From: Paracoccaceae bacterium
GTDB taxonomy: Bacteria; Pseudomonadota; Alphaproteobacteria; Rhodobacterales; Rhodobacteraceae
Reading direction: 5' to 3'
Assembly: GCA_024742835.1 (NCBI GenBank)
Contig: JANSXS010000030.1
Location: 1 to 40,007, forward strand
DNA length: 40,007 nucleotides
Made by a program: the position numbers and the translations under genes. Below, in pieces: positions 17,510-25,263 of the stretch. The stretch's first letter is position 1. Each line of letters opens with the position of its first letter. The notes beneath the pieces were generated by a model. That model was not told where the DNA came from. It saw only the letters and a program-made list of their open reading frames with translations, and made no database searches.

Positions 17510-17582
17510 AGAACTGCCCTCTCGATTGGTTCTTTGGCTGCTCTTACCCCGCCTTGACCCTGTGGGGCAACCCCATCACACA

Positions 17583-17617
17583 CCGGCGCGCAAGGCTTCG
17601 CGCGTTGCGCGCGCCGG
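17583..17617. other. GC-rich stem-loop between HisA-like gene and fabF
   Basis: CCGGCGCGCAA pairs with TTGCGCGC-GCCGG across about a ten-base loop. No T-tract follows on the minus strand. It may attenuate or protect mRNA rather than terminate fully. Confidence 0.5.
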
Positions 17618-17625
17618 CGATAGCG

Positions 17626-18369
17626 CTACTGGAAACCGGCCACGGGTTCGCGCGCGGCGGCAGCGATTTGCAGCGCCTCGGCCAGATCCACATCCCGTGA
17701 GAAAAGCGCGCGCCCGATGATCGTCCCGGCAATGTTGGGCACGTATTTCAACCGCGCCACGTCGTCGACGCTGCGCACGGTGCCACGCGCGACAACCGGA
17801 TGACGGGTCTGCGCCGCAAGCCCCGTGATCAGGCCAAGACTGCCATCGCCATCCTCGATATCCTCGCCGATATCCGTCACGATGATCCCGGCAAGGGGCG
17901 CGTCGTCAAAGGCCGCGATAAAGCTTTCGGGCGCAAAGGCGCTGCGCGTCTGCCAGCCTTCCGTCATCACGGCATTGTCCAGCACGTCCACCGCCAGCAT
18001 GATCTGGTCGGGATGCCACTTGGCCAGCGCGCGCAGCATGTCCGGGTCATACGCCGCCATCGTGCCCACCACGATACGCCCGACCCCCGCCTCGATCCAG
18101 CGGGTCACATGTTCGCGCGACCGGAACCCACCGCCAAGCTGCACCGGAATGCCCGCGCCGCGGATGACCTGTTCGATCAATCCCGCATTGTCGCCCTCGC
18201 CCTTGAGCGCGTTCAGATCCGTCACATGCATCCATTGCGCACCGGCCTCGGCATAGCCGCGCGCAGTCTCGACCGGATCGACATGCCAGATCACCGGCTC
18301 GTCCAGCCGTCCGCGCGTCAGCGAGACACATTTACCGTTATAAATCTCGATCGTGGGATAGATGATCAT
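17626..18369 (-). CDS. HisA/HisF-related TIM-barrel protein (divergent HisA paralogue)
   Basis: A 247-residue phosphate-binding TIM barrel clearly related to HisA, the ProFAR isomerase of histidine synthesis. Shared features are the MIIYPTIEI start, VQLGGGFRS phosphate loop, VVGT, D128 and TDI at 165-167. Differences at key places are strong. The first catalytic Asp (position 8 of HisA) is Glu8. The second phosphate loop (usual SGGV) is ARGTVRS at 194-200. The segment after TDI reads GEDIEDGDGS instead of DRDG. It lies between acpP and fabF, away from any his gene in view. A changed substrate is likely but not shown. Confidence 0.85.
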   Translation of the reverse strand: MIIYPTIEIYNGKCVSLTRGRLDEPVIWHVDPVETARGYAEAGAQWMHVTDLNALKGEGDNAGLIEQVIRGAGIPVQLGGGFRSREHVTRWIEAGVGRIVVGTMAAYDPDMLRALAKWHPDQIMLAVDVLDNAVMTEGWQTRSAFAPESFIAAFDDAPLAGIIVTDIGEDIEDGDGSLGLITGLAAQTRHPVVARGTVRSVDDVARLKYVPNIAGTIIGRALFSRDVDLAEALQIAAAAREPVAGFQ

Positions 18370-18498
18370 CGCCCTCGCCCCTGTGATTCGACGGTCTGAA
18401 ACCGACAGGTTCAGCATGTGGGCTTGCGCCGCCGCGCGATGTGCTCAAATCGGCAAACTGCGCGCCGTTCGCGAACTGCGTCTCGCGGCGTCAGGCAC

Positions 18499-18531
18499 AA
18501 AAAAGGCCCCCGCGCACCGCGCGAAGGCCCG
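18499..18531 (-). terminator. Intrinsic terminator after acpP
   Basis: On the minus strand, GGGCCTTCGCGC pairs with GCGCGGGGGCC (imperfect) and is followed by TTTTTTG. It separates acpP from the HisA-like/fabF/mltG group. Confidence 0.8.
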
Positions 18532-18555
18532 TCGCCACTGGCGAAATCTTGTGTC

Positions 18556-18789
18556 TTACGACGCTTCGCTGATGAACTTCACCGCGTCGCCGAAGGTCTG
18601 AATGGTCTCGGCGGCGTCATCGGGGATCTCGATGCCGAATTCTTCTTCAAATGCCATGACCAGCTCGACCGTATCGAGGCTGTCCGCGCCGAGATCGTCG
18701 ATGAAAGAAGCGTTTTCGGCCACCTTGTCCTCTTCAACGCCCAGATGTTCGACAACGATCTTTTTCACGCGGTCTGCGATATCGCTCAT
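18556..18789 (-). CDS. acpP: Acyl carrier protein
   Basis: A 77-residue type II acyl carrier protein. The phosphopantetheine attachment Ser37 is visible in [10 protein letters not shown]. The protein is strongly acidic, with the usual four-helix pattern and [15 protein letters not shown]. It carries growing acyl chains for FabD, FabG and FabF encoded beside it, and would also supply acyl-ACP to the LuxI enzyme encoded about 7 kb away. It has its own promoter upstream (18942-18969) and a terminator downstream, giving a single-gene unit. Confidence 0.98.
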   Translation of the reverse strand: MSDIADRVKKIVVEHLGVEEDKVAENASFIDDLGADSLDTVELVMAFEEEFGIEIPDDAAETIQTFGDAVKFISEAS

Positions 18790-18941
18790 TTCAATTCCTC
18801 ATCCTCTTCGGGCACTCCGCCCGCATTCTTTGCCCCTGCCCGAACCGGGAAGCGACGATGTTGCCCCGACGGGCGGCTCGTATGCCCGGTCATACGGGCA
18901 GTTCGGCGGCAAGCGCGGTCGCCCCCGGTCAAACTGCGCCG

Positions 18942-18969
18942 CCTATAGCACATGGGGCACGATTGGCAA
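18942..18969 (-). promoter_or_regulatory. Sigma-70-type promoter for acpP
   Basis: On the minus strand, TTGCCA (18969-18964), a 16-base spacer, then TATAGG (18947-18942). Predicted start near 18935 gives a leader of about 145 bases before acpP. Confidence 0.55.
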
Positions 18970-19009
18970 ATGGTTTCACGGTCACGGCGACAGCGCTTTG
19001 CAACACGCC

Positions 19010-19747
19010 TTACAGCATCGCCATGCCGCCATTCACATGCAATGTCGTCCCCGTGACATAGCCCGCCTCGGCACTGGCAAGATACAGAACCGCCGCTGCA
19101 ATTTCCTCTGGCGTGCCCATGCGGGCTGCGGGAATCTGACCGGAAATCTTGTCTTTCTGCTCGTCGGTCAGCTTGTCGGTCATCGCCGTCGCAATGAACC
19201 CCGGCGCGACGGCATTCGCGGTGATGCCCCGGCTGGCAACCTCGTAGGCGATGGATTTGGTCAAGCCCACAAGCCCGGCCTTGGAGGCTGCGTAATTGGC
19301 CTGACCGGGATTGCCCGTGGCCCCGACGATGGAGCTGATGTTCACGATCCGGCCCCAGCGCGCCTTCATCATCGGGCGCATGACGCCGCGGCACAGGCGC
19401 ATCGTGGCGGTCAGGTTCACGTCCAGCACGCTTTGCCATTCCTCGTCGGACATCCGCATGAATATCTGGTCGCGGGTGATGCCGGCGTTGTTGACAAGGA
19501 TATCAACCGCCCCCATCACCGCGACGGCCTGTTTCGGCAACGCCTCGACCGCGTTTGCATCGCCTAGGTTGCAGGGCAGCACATGCGCGCGGTCGCCCAG
19601 ATCGGCAGCCAGCGTTTCCAGCGGTCCCTCGCGTGTGCCCGAAAGCGCGACCGTCGCGCCTGCGCCGTGCAAGGCGGTGGCGATCGCCCCGCCGATACCA
19701 CCGGACGCGCCAGTGACCAGCGCGCATTTCCCCGTAAGATCGAACAT
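19010..19747 (-). CDS. fabG: 3-oxoacyl-ACP reductase
   Basis: A 245-residue short-chain dehydrogenase of the FabG type, which reduces 3-oxoacyl-ACP with NADPH. Visible features are the glycine-rich cofactor loop TGASGGIGG (12-20), NNAG (86-89) and the catalytic set Ser139, Tyr152 and Lys156 (ISSIVG, YAASK). The C-terminal GGMAML is typical. It follows fabD with about 75 bases between and is separated from acpP by the acpP promoter region. Confidence 0.97.
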   Translation of the reverse strand: MFDLTGKCALVTGASGGIGGAIATALHGAGATVALSGTREGPLETLAADLGDRAHVLPCNLGDANAVEALPKQAVAVMGAVDILVNNAGITRDQIFMRMSDEEWQSVLDVNLTATMRLCRGVMRPMMKARWGRIVNISSIVGATGNPGQANYAASKAGLVGLTKSIAYEVASRGITANAVAPGFIATAMTDKLTDEQKDKISGQIPAARMGTPEEIAAAVLYLASAEAGYVTGTTLHVNGGMAML

Positions 19748-19822
19748 CAGTCATACTCCTTTGACACGCCAAGGTTCCGGCAGGAAATTTAGCAGGAAAA
19801 TTTTGATTTTCCGGGTTCCGGC

Positions 19823-20767
19823 TCAGTCCGCCGTTGCAATCCCGGCCGCTGCTTTGACGTCGTCGGGGCCACCGACGGCGCGGGTCGCGATATCCCGGTC
19901 GATACGCCGCACCATACCGATCAGCGCCTTGCCCGCGCCAATCTCCCAGATCTCGGTCACGCCTTGCGCACCCATATAGGCCACCGACTCGCGCCAGCGC
20001 ACAGCTCCCGTGACCTGATCCACCAGCAAGCGTCGGATCACCTCTGGATCGCTGACCGCCGCGGCCACCACATTGGCCACGACGGGCACGGCGGGTGCGG
20101 TGATGGTGACATCGGCCAACGCCGCCTGCATTGCTTCGGCGGCGGGCTGCATCATGGCACAGTGGAACGGCGCACTCACCGGCAGCAACATGGCGCGCTT
20201 GGCACCCTTTTCTTTGGCCAGTTCAACTGCTCGCGCCACTGCCTTGGCCTGCCCCGAGACCACGACCTGCGCGGGGTCGTTGTCGTTGGCGGCCTGACAG
20301 ATCCCGTCCTGCGCGGCCTCCTCGGCCAGCTCGCGCACAGCGGCCAGATCAAGCCCCAGAATGGCGGCCATCGCGCCCTCGCCCACCGGCACGGCGGCTT
20401 GCATGGCACGGCCCCGCACCCGCAAAAGGCGCGCACAATCTGCCACGCTCAGCGCCCCGGCGGCGGCCAGCGCGGAATATTCTCCCAGACTGTGCCCCGC
20501 CACCATGGCGGCTGCCTGCACCGTCACGCCCTCGGCCTCCAGCGCGCGCATCGCAGCCAGAGAGGTGGCCATCAGCGCCGGCTGCGCGTTCTCTGTCAGG
20601 GTCAGCGCATCCTGTTCGCCTTCCCAGATCAGCGTGCTCAGCCGCTCGCCAAGCGCGTCGTCGACCTCGTCGAACACGGCTTGCGCCTGTGGATAGGCCT
20701 CGGCCAATGCGCGCCCCATGCCAATAGTCTGCGCGCCCTGCCCGGGGAATACGAATGCCTTGCTCAT
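19823..20767 (-). CDS. fabD: Malonyl-CoA:ACP transacylase
   Basis: A 314-residue FabD that loads malonyl groups onto ACP. The nucleophile elbow GHSLG places Ser93, the catalytic His is in SAPFHCAMM (His202), and the N-terminal FVFPGQGAQ is diagnostic. The start is ATG 20767. The in-frame extension up to 20953 runs into the divergent promoter region and is not protein-like. It is the first gene of the fab cluster, divergent from the cytochrome b561 gene. Confidence 0.97.
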   Translation of the reverse strand: MSKAFVFPGQGAQTIGMGRALAEAYPQAQAVFDEVDDALGERLSTLIWEGEQDALTLTENAQPALMATSLAAMRALEAEGVTVQAAAMVAGHSLGEYSALAAAGALSVADCARLLRVRGRAMQAAVPVGEGAMAAILGLDLAAVRELAEEAAQDGICQAANDNDPAQVVVSGQAKAVARAVELAKEKGAKRAMLLPVSAPFHCAMMQPAAEAMQAALADVTITAPAVPVVANVVAAAVSDPEVIRRLLVDQVTGAVRWRESVAYMGAQGVTEIWEIGAGKALIGMVRRIDRDIATRAVGGPDDVKAAAGIATAD

Positions 20768-20880
20768 GCGGTGATGCCTCCCTGACGATCTGGCCTCCGA
20801 TAGCGCGCCACGCGGCGCGGCGCAACGGGCAACCCTGATCCGTAAGGGCTCTGCGCACGGTGGCTGTGCGCGTTTTGCAA

Positions 20881-20908
20881 TTGCAGCGCAAGCCCGCCCC
20901 GCTACGTA
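20881..20908 (+). promoter_or_regulatory. Candidate promoter for the b561-YceI gene
   Basis: TTGCAG, a 16-base spacer, then TACGTA, ending about 30 bases before the ATG at 20940. The matches to consensus are moderate. Confidence 0.35.
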
Positions 20909-20939
20909 TCGCATCAGCACAGCTTGACAGGAGCCGTCC

Positions 20940-22178
20940 ATGCCCTTGACCAATTCGCGCAGCGCCTACGGGTCCGTGACCAAGACCTTTCACTGGCTGA
21001 TCGCGTTGTTCATCATCGCCAATCTGCCGCTTGGGCTGATCGCCAACGAGATGGCCGACGCGATCCGCGACCCCGCGACCCAGACCGATGACGCGTTCAT
21101 TTCCAACACGGCGCTGCTTTTCTCGCTGCACAAGACCATCGGCATCGCGATCTTTTTCGTCGCACTGGTGCGCATCCTTTGGGCGATCTCACAGCCGAAA
21201 CCGGCGCTATTGAACGGTGACAAACCGCTGGAGGCCTACGCCGCCGAAACCGTCCACTGGCTGCTTTATGGCTCGCTTGTGATCGTGCCGCTGTCGGGTT
21301 GGATCCATCACGCGGCCGTGTCGGGCTATGCGCCGATCTGGTGGCCGTTCGGGCAGAATCTGCCCTTCGTGCCCAAGGACGAGACCGTCGCGCACACCTT
21401 TGCCGGGCTGCACCACCTGTCCAAGAACGTGCTGATTGCGGCGTTGCTTTTGCATGTGGCGGGGGCGCTCAAGCATCATGTGATCGACAAGGACGCCACC
21501 CTGCGCCGGATGCTGCCCGGCCACCTGTCGGCTGTGCCCACGGACCGTCAACCGCGTCACGCCCTGCCCTTTGCGGCCGCGACGTTGATCTGGGCGCTTG
21601 TCCTGGGTGGGGGCACGGTTCAGGCGCTGATGGCACCAGAGCAGACGACGGAAACCGCCGTCAGCGCCGACGCGACAGCCGAAACGAAGCCTGAGGCCGC
21701 GCCGATGGCCGAAAACGGCTGGCGTGTCACCGATGGCACGCTTGACATCACGATCCGGCAAATGGGCTCTGACACGCAAGGCCAGTTTGCCGACTGGTCC
21801 GCCGATATCGTCTATGACCCGGAAACCGGCACCGGACAGGTCGATGTCACCGTCACGATCTCGTCGCTGACGCTGGGGTCGGTCACGGATCAGGCAATGG
21901 GCAGCGATTACTTTGACGCCTCCAATCACCCCAAGGCAGAGTTCAGCGCCGAGATCACCAAAAGTGACAAAAGCCACCTCGCCAAGGGCACCCTGACCAT
22001 AAAGAGCCGGTCAACCCCGATCGAACTGCCTTTTTCCCTGCGCATCGACGGCGACACGGCAAAGGCCGCAGGCAGCGTTACCGTGGATCGGCGGAATTTC
22101 GGCATCGGCGCCGAAAACGAGGAAAATGTCGGCGCGACCGTCGATATCGGTTTCGATCTGACCGCAACGCGCGGATAA
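20940..22178 (+). CDS. Cytochrome b561 - YceI domain fusion protein
   Basis: A 412-residue fusion. The N-terminal part is a di-haem cytochrome b561 membrane domain with helices near 18-36, 58-83, 104-124 and 160-178. Likely haem-ligand histidines include His18, His64, His106 and His172. A fifth hydrophobic segment at 209-228 tethers an Ala/Glu/Thr-rich linker (232-258) and a C-terminal YceI lipocalin-like domain (about 260-411) in the periplasm. YceI proteins bind isoprenoid-type lipids, so a quinol-linked electron transfer role is plausible. AGGAG lies seven bases before the ATG. It converges on a separate YceI gene. Confidence 0.9.
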   Translation: MPLTNSRSAYGSVTKTFHWLIALFIIANLPLGLIANEMADAIRDPATQTDDAFISNTALLFSLHKTIGIAIFFVALVRILWAISQPKPALLNGDKPLEAYAAETVHWLLYGSLVIVPLSGWIHHAAVSGYAPIWWPFGQNLPFVPKDETVAHTFAGLHHLSKNVLIAALLLHVAGALKHHVIDKDATLRRMLPGHLSAVPTDRQPRHALPFAAATLIWALVLGGGTVQALMAPEQTTETAVSADATAETKPEAAPMAENGWRVTDGTLDITIRQMGSDTQGQFADWSADIVYDPETGTGQVDVTVTISSLTLGSVTDQAMGSDYFDASNHPKAEFSAEITKSDKSHLAKGTLTIKSRSTPIELPFSLRIDGDTAKAAGSVTVDRRNFGIGAENEENVGATVDIGFDLTATRG

Positions 22179-22249
22179 CCCACCGCGCTTATGCGTTTTG
22201 AACAGGGCTGTGTGTCAGGTGTTGCGCGAAATACGACGAATTGCGCATG

Positions 22250-22280
22250 AAAAAAGGGCGCTCCACAATGGGTGCGCCCT
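22250..22280 (-). terminator. Intrinsic terminator after yceI
   Basis: Minus-strand stem GGGCGC / GCGCCC with a twelve-base loop followed by TTTTTT. It lies between the convergent b561-YceI and yceI genes and probably serves yceI. The plus-strand tract after the stem is weak. Confidence 0.75.
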
Positions 22281-22300
22281 TGCCTTGTAAAGTCCGGCCG

Positions 22301-22882
22301 TCACTCGGCCTTGCTGGCCTCGATCGAAATCATCACGGCAACCTCGTCGCTCACCGCCGGGGCGGCGTAGCCAAGACCGAAATCCGAACGCACAAGCGTT
22401 GTCGTCGCATCGAAGCCGGCCCATTCCTTGCCAGCCATCGGGTGTGCCGCAGCCTTGTTCAGCGTGGCGTCCAGAACGACGGATTGCGTCACACCGTTCA
22501 TTGTTAGATCGCCGGTGATCAGCGCCGCATTCTCGCCCGTGACCTCGATCCCGGTAGAGGCAAAGGTGATCATGTCACCCTCTTGGGCGTTGAAGAAATC
22601 CTCGCCCATGAAATGCTCGAACCGCTTTTCCCAGCCAGTGAACATAGACATGACGGGCATCGCCACACTCACGGTTGAATTGGCGGGCTCGTCCTGGTCG
22701 AACATGATCTCGCCATCGAAACCGGAGAACATGTTGTAGGTGGTCGAAAAGCCAAGGTGATCATAGGTGAACAGAACCTGGCTGTGGCTGGCATCCAGCA
22801 CGTATTTCTCGGGTTCCGCCATCGCGGTGGTGGCGGTCATGGCCGCAAGGCCAAGAGCGGCGGCAAACGCGAAACGTTTCAT
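22301..22882 (-). CDS. Periplasmic YceI-family protein
   Basis: A 193-residue YceI family protein with a clear Sec signal peptide (MKRFAFAAALGLAAMTATTAMA, cleavage near residue 22). The lipocalin-like domain has YVLDASHSQVLFTYDHLGFSTTYN and the SDFGLGYAAP segment common to the family. It probably binds a polyisoprenoid or similar lipid in the periplasm. It faces the b561-YceI fusion tail to tail, so the locus carries two YceI domains, one anchored and one soluble. Confidence 0.95.
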   Translation of the reverse strand: MKRFAFAAALGLAAMTATTAMAEPEKYVLDASHSQVLFTYDHLGFSTTYNMFSGFDGEIMFDQDEPANSTVSVAMPVMSMFTGWEKRFEHFMGEDFFNAQEGDMITFASTGIEVTGENAALITGDLTMNGVTQSVVLDATLNKAAAHPMAGKEWAGFDATTTLVRSDFGLGYAAPAVSDEVAVMISIEASKAE

Positions 22883-22990
22883 GGGTCAACTCCTTATGGT
22901 GGATCAAGGTACAGTCAGCCTTAAATGGCATCCCTCCGCCTCCGAACAAGCCACCGATCCCGAACAGACCCTGTTTACAGACGAACACAA

Positions 22991-23009
22991 GCAGGCCGTA
23001 CGGCCCTGC
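22991..23009. other. Small hairpin downstream of the small membrane-protein gene
   Basis: GCAGGCCGTACGGCCCTGC forms a near-perfect stem around a central GGCCGTACGGCC palindrome, one base beyond the stop at 23011. Only a weak T-rich tract follows on the minus strand, so it is at best a weak terminator. Confidence 0.4.
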
Positions 23010-23010
23010 C

Positions 23011-23250
23011 TTAGTCGCGGCGGCGCACGCCGCCCGCGCGCCCGACATGCAATAAATACGCCCCGCCACCGATCAGGATCACCGAAACGCTCAGCTTTAC
23101 CAACTGCGTCAACGGGTCCGCCGACGGCACCAGCCAAAGCCCCGGCCCCGCCATGCACAGCCCGGCGCCGATACAGCCGGCAACCGCGCGGCGCGGGCCT
23201 TCGCCCTGCCCGTCCATATGCTTGTGATCTGGAAATGCGACCATGGTCAT
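23011..23250 (-). CDS. Small hypothetical membrane protein
   Basis: About 79 residues from ATG 23250 (or 77 from ATG 23244). A charged N-terminus (DHKHMDGQGEGPRR) is followed by two hydrophobic segments (AVAGCIGAGLCMAGPGLWLV and LVKLSVSVILIGGGAYLLHV) and an Arg-rich tail. I recognise no family. AAGGGG just upstream and good hydrophobic patterning support it as a real gene. It is divergent from rpsF and lies upstream of yceI on the same strand, separated by about 130 bases. Confidence 0.55.
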   Translation of the reverse strand: MTMVAFPDHKHMDGQGEGPRRAVAGCIGAGLCMAGPGLWLVPSADPLTQLVKLSVSVILIGGGAYLLHVGRAGGVRRRD

Positions 23251-23367
23251 GCCCCTTGTCCGGTTCTCGATTGTTTCCAGACTGGCGACACAGTGGGGCG
23301 GAAATACGGCCAATCAACGGCCCGGCGCGGACCGTGTCGGGGCATTTACCGGGCACGGGTTTCGGCC

Positions 23368-23396
23368 TTGCGACACCGGACAATCCATCGTATACG
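23368..23396 (+). promoter_or_regulatory. Promoter of the rpsF-rpsR-rplI operon
   Basis: TTGCGA (23368-23373), a 17-base spacer, then TATACG (23391-23396). The predicted start near 23403 begins an mRNA leader of about 100 bases that opens with the CCTTTCGC hairpin. Confidence 0.55.
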
Positions 23397-23403
23397 CCCA
23401 ACT

Positions 23404-23457
23404 CCTTTCGCACGATTGCATGAACCGCGCAGACTCTCGTGGACGGGCCGCGAAAGG
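23404..23457 (+). promoter_or_regulatory. Candidate structured leader of the rpsF operon
   Basis: CCTTTCGC (23404-23411) pairs perfectly with GCGAAAGG (23450-23457), enclosing 38 bases that contain further GC-rich pairing options. It sits at the predicted 5' end of the mRNA and 46 bases before rpsF. S6:S18-binding autoregulatory leaders precede rpsF in many bacteria. I cannot confirm that this matches that motif. Confidence 0.4.
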
Positions 23458-23503
23458 ATCCTTGCCCGCCTTTGAAATGCGCCCAGACAAAAGTGGAACC
23501 CAC

Positions 23504-23857
23504 ATGCCGCTCTACGAGCATGTTTTTATCTCGCGCCAGGACCTGTCCAACACACAGGCCGAAGGGCTCATCGAACATTTCAGCACCGTTCTCGCGGACA
23601 ATGGCGGCAAGGTCATTGAGCACGAGTACTGGGGCGTCAAGACGATGGCCTACAAGATCAACAAGAACCGCAAGGGCCATTACGCCTTTCTGCGCACCGA
23701 CGCCCCGTCGGAAGCGGTGCAGGAAATGGAACGCCTTATGCGGCTGCATGACGACGTGATGCGCGTGCTGACGATCAAGGTCGACGAGCATGTCGAAGGC
23801 CCCTCCGTCCAGATGCAGAAACGCGACGAACGCAGCGAACGCCGCGAGCGCCGTTGA
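23504..23857 (+). CDS. rpsF: 30S ribosomal protein S6
   Basis: A 117-residue S6 with MPLYEHVFISRQDLS at the N-terminus and YWGVKTMAYKINKNRKGHY in the core. The C-terminal tail is charged (QKRDERSERRERR). It binds S18 and 16S rRNA in the platform of the small subunit. The start is ATG 23504. The in-frame upstream sequence back to 23243 belongs to the leader and promoter. First gene of the rpsF-rpsR-rplI operon. Confidence 0.98.
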   Translation: MPLYEHVFISRQDLSNTQAEGLIEHFSTVLADNGGKVIEHEYWGVKTMAYKINKNRKGHYAFLRTDAPSEAVQEMERLMRLHDDVMRVLTIKVDEHVEGPSVQMQKRDERSERRERR

Positions 23858-23885
23858 TCAGAACCTGAAGAAAGGACACTAAACC

Positions 23886-24113
23886 ATGGCTGCAAAACCA
23901 TTTTTCCGCCGCCGCAAGGTCTGCCCCTTCTCGGGCGACGACGCACCCAAGATCGACTACAAGGACACGAAGCTGCTTCAGCGCTACATCTCAGAGCGCG
24001 GCAAGATCGTGCCCTCGCGCATCACCGCCGTCTCGGCGAAAAAGCAGCGTGAACTGGCCCGCGCCATCAAGCGCGCCCGCTTTCTCGCCCTGCTGCCCTA
24101 CGCCGTGAAATAA
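23886..24113 (+). CDS. rpsR: 30S ribosomal protein S18
   Basis: A 75-residue S18 with [22 protein letters not shown] and the RNA-binding [35 protein letters not shown] segment. It forms a heterodimer with S6 on 16S rRNA. AAAGGA precedes the ATG. It lies 28 bases after rpsF and 12 bases before rplI. Confidence 0.98.
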   Translation: MAAKPFFRRRKVCPFSGDDAPKIDYKDTKLLQRYISERGKIVPSRITAVSAKKQRELARAIKRARFLALLPYAVK

Positions 24114-24125
24114 GGAGAAAGATCC

Positions 24126-24755
24126 ATGCAAGTCATCCTTCTCGAACGCGTGGCCAAGCTGGGCCAGATGGGCGATGTCGTCGATGTGAAGCCCGGCTTC
24201 GCTCGCAATTACCTGCTGTTGCAGGGCAAGGCGCTGACCGCCTCGAAAGAGAATATTGCCTCTTTCGAAGATCAGAAAGCACAGCTCGAAGCCCGCAACC
24301 TTGAAACCAAGAAAGAGGCCGAAGAACTTGCCGCGCGCCTCGACGGTCAGAAGTTCGTCGTGATTCGCCAGGCCTCTGACGGTGGCAACCTTTACGGCTC
24401 TGTTTCGACGCGCGACGTGTCGAATGTCGCCACCGAGGAAGGGTTCTCGCTCGACCGCAAGCAGGTGCTGATCCGCACACCGATCAAAACGCTTGGGCTG
24501 CACCCGGTCGAGGTGCATCTGCACCCCGAGGTCGAGGCGCATATCATGCTGAACGTCGCCCGCTCACCAGAAGAGGCTGAGCTTCAGTCCACCGGGCGCA
24601 GCATCCAGGATCTTGCCGCCGAAGAAGACGAAGCCGCCGATTACGAGATCGCGGAACTCTTCGAGGATATCGGTGCAGCCGCCTCTGACGATGACGACTT
24701 CTCCGACCGGGCCGAGGATACACAGCCCGAAGACGGCGACGCCGAAGAAAAGTAA
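24126..24755 (+). CDS. rplI: 50S ribosomal protein L9 with acidic C-terminal extension
   Basis: A 209-residue L9. The N-terminal 23S-binding domain ([31 protein letters not shown]), the long connecting helix and the C-terminal domain (to about residue 150) are standard. Beyond this is a tail of roughly 55 residues very rich in Asp and Glu ([22 protein letters not shown]). E. coli L9 has 149 residues. Such tails occur in Rhodobacterales. Their function is unknown to me. AAGGAG precedes the start, and a strong terminator follows. Confidence 0.97.
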   Translation: MQVILLERVAKLGQMGDVVDVKPGFARNYLLLQGKALTASKENIASFEDQKAQLEARNLETKKEAEELAARLDGQKFVVIRQASDGGNLYGSVSTRDVSNVATEEGFSLDRKQVLIRTPIKTLGLHPVEVHLHPEVEAHIMLNVARSPEEAELQSTGRSIQDLAAEEDEAADYEIAELFEDIGAAASDDDDFSDRAEDTQPEDGDAEEK

Positions 24756-24783
24756 CCATGGTTTGCCACCGGCAGATCACCAG

Positions 24784-24812
24784 GGCCGCGCATGTTTTGC
24801 GCGGCCTTTTTC
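24784..24812 (+). terminator. Intrinsic terminator of the rpsF-rpsR-rplI operon
   Basis: GGCCGCGC / GCGCGGCC stem with a seven-base loop, followed by TTTTTCTT, 29 bases after the rplI stop. Confidence 0.88.
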
Positions 24813-24906
24813 TTGGCCCGGATATCACGCCATCTGTATGGCTCTCGTTTCCATAATTGCCTTTTTCCGGTATCGCCGATAGGTTGCAAACGGGAGTACA
24901 GGTATC

Positions 24907-25263
24907 ATGCAGTCCATTGATCAGGCCATCGGCGCACGTATCAGAACCTATCGCAAGGCTCTTGGCCTGTCGCAAACGGATCTTGCGGACCGGATCGGGG
25001 TTCGGTTTCAGCAAGTGCAAAAATACGAAAGCGGCGCAAACCGCATTGCCGCCTCGCGGCTTTGGAGGATCGCGGATGTGCTCGGCATTTCCGTCCTGCG
25101 CCTGTTCGAGGATCTGCACCTGTCGAACGACGGCGACACGGAAACCTTCGAGATGCTTGATCTTTACCGCCGTCTGCCGCCCTCCGCGCGCGCGCAGGCC
25201 CTGTTCCAGCTCCGCGCGTTACAGGCCCGGCAAGGACAGCGCACAACCGCGGATTCGCCATGA
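24907..25263 (+). CDS. XRE-family transcriptional regulator upstream of luxR
   Basis: A 118-residue protein with an N-terminal Cro/CI-type helix-turn-helix (about 8-63: IGARIRTYRKALGLSQTDLADRIGV, FQQVQKYESGANRIAASRL). A C-terminal helical region (residues 80-110, LDLYRRLPPSARAQALFQL) follows, as in many short alphaproteobacterial XRE proteins. Its stop overlaps the luxR start (ATGA, 25260-25263), so the two are co-translated. A regulator of this type fused into a luxR-luxI transcription unit suggests that it controls quorum sensing. That is inference. Confidence 0.9.
   Translation: MQSIDQAIGARIRTYRKALGLSQTDLADRIGVRFQQVQKYESGANRIAASRLWRIADVLGISVLRLFEDLHLSNDGDTETFEMLDLYRRLPPSARAQALFQLRALQARQGQRTTADSP

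Noticed and set aside
17583..17617. Intrinsic terminator between the HisA-like gene and fabF
   Set aside because: The stem is strong but no T-tract follows on the transcribed strand, so it is listed only as a stem-loop.
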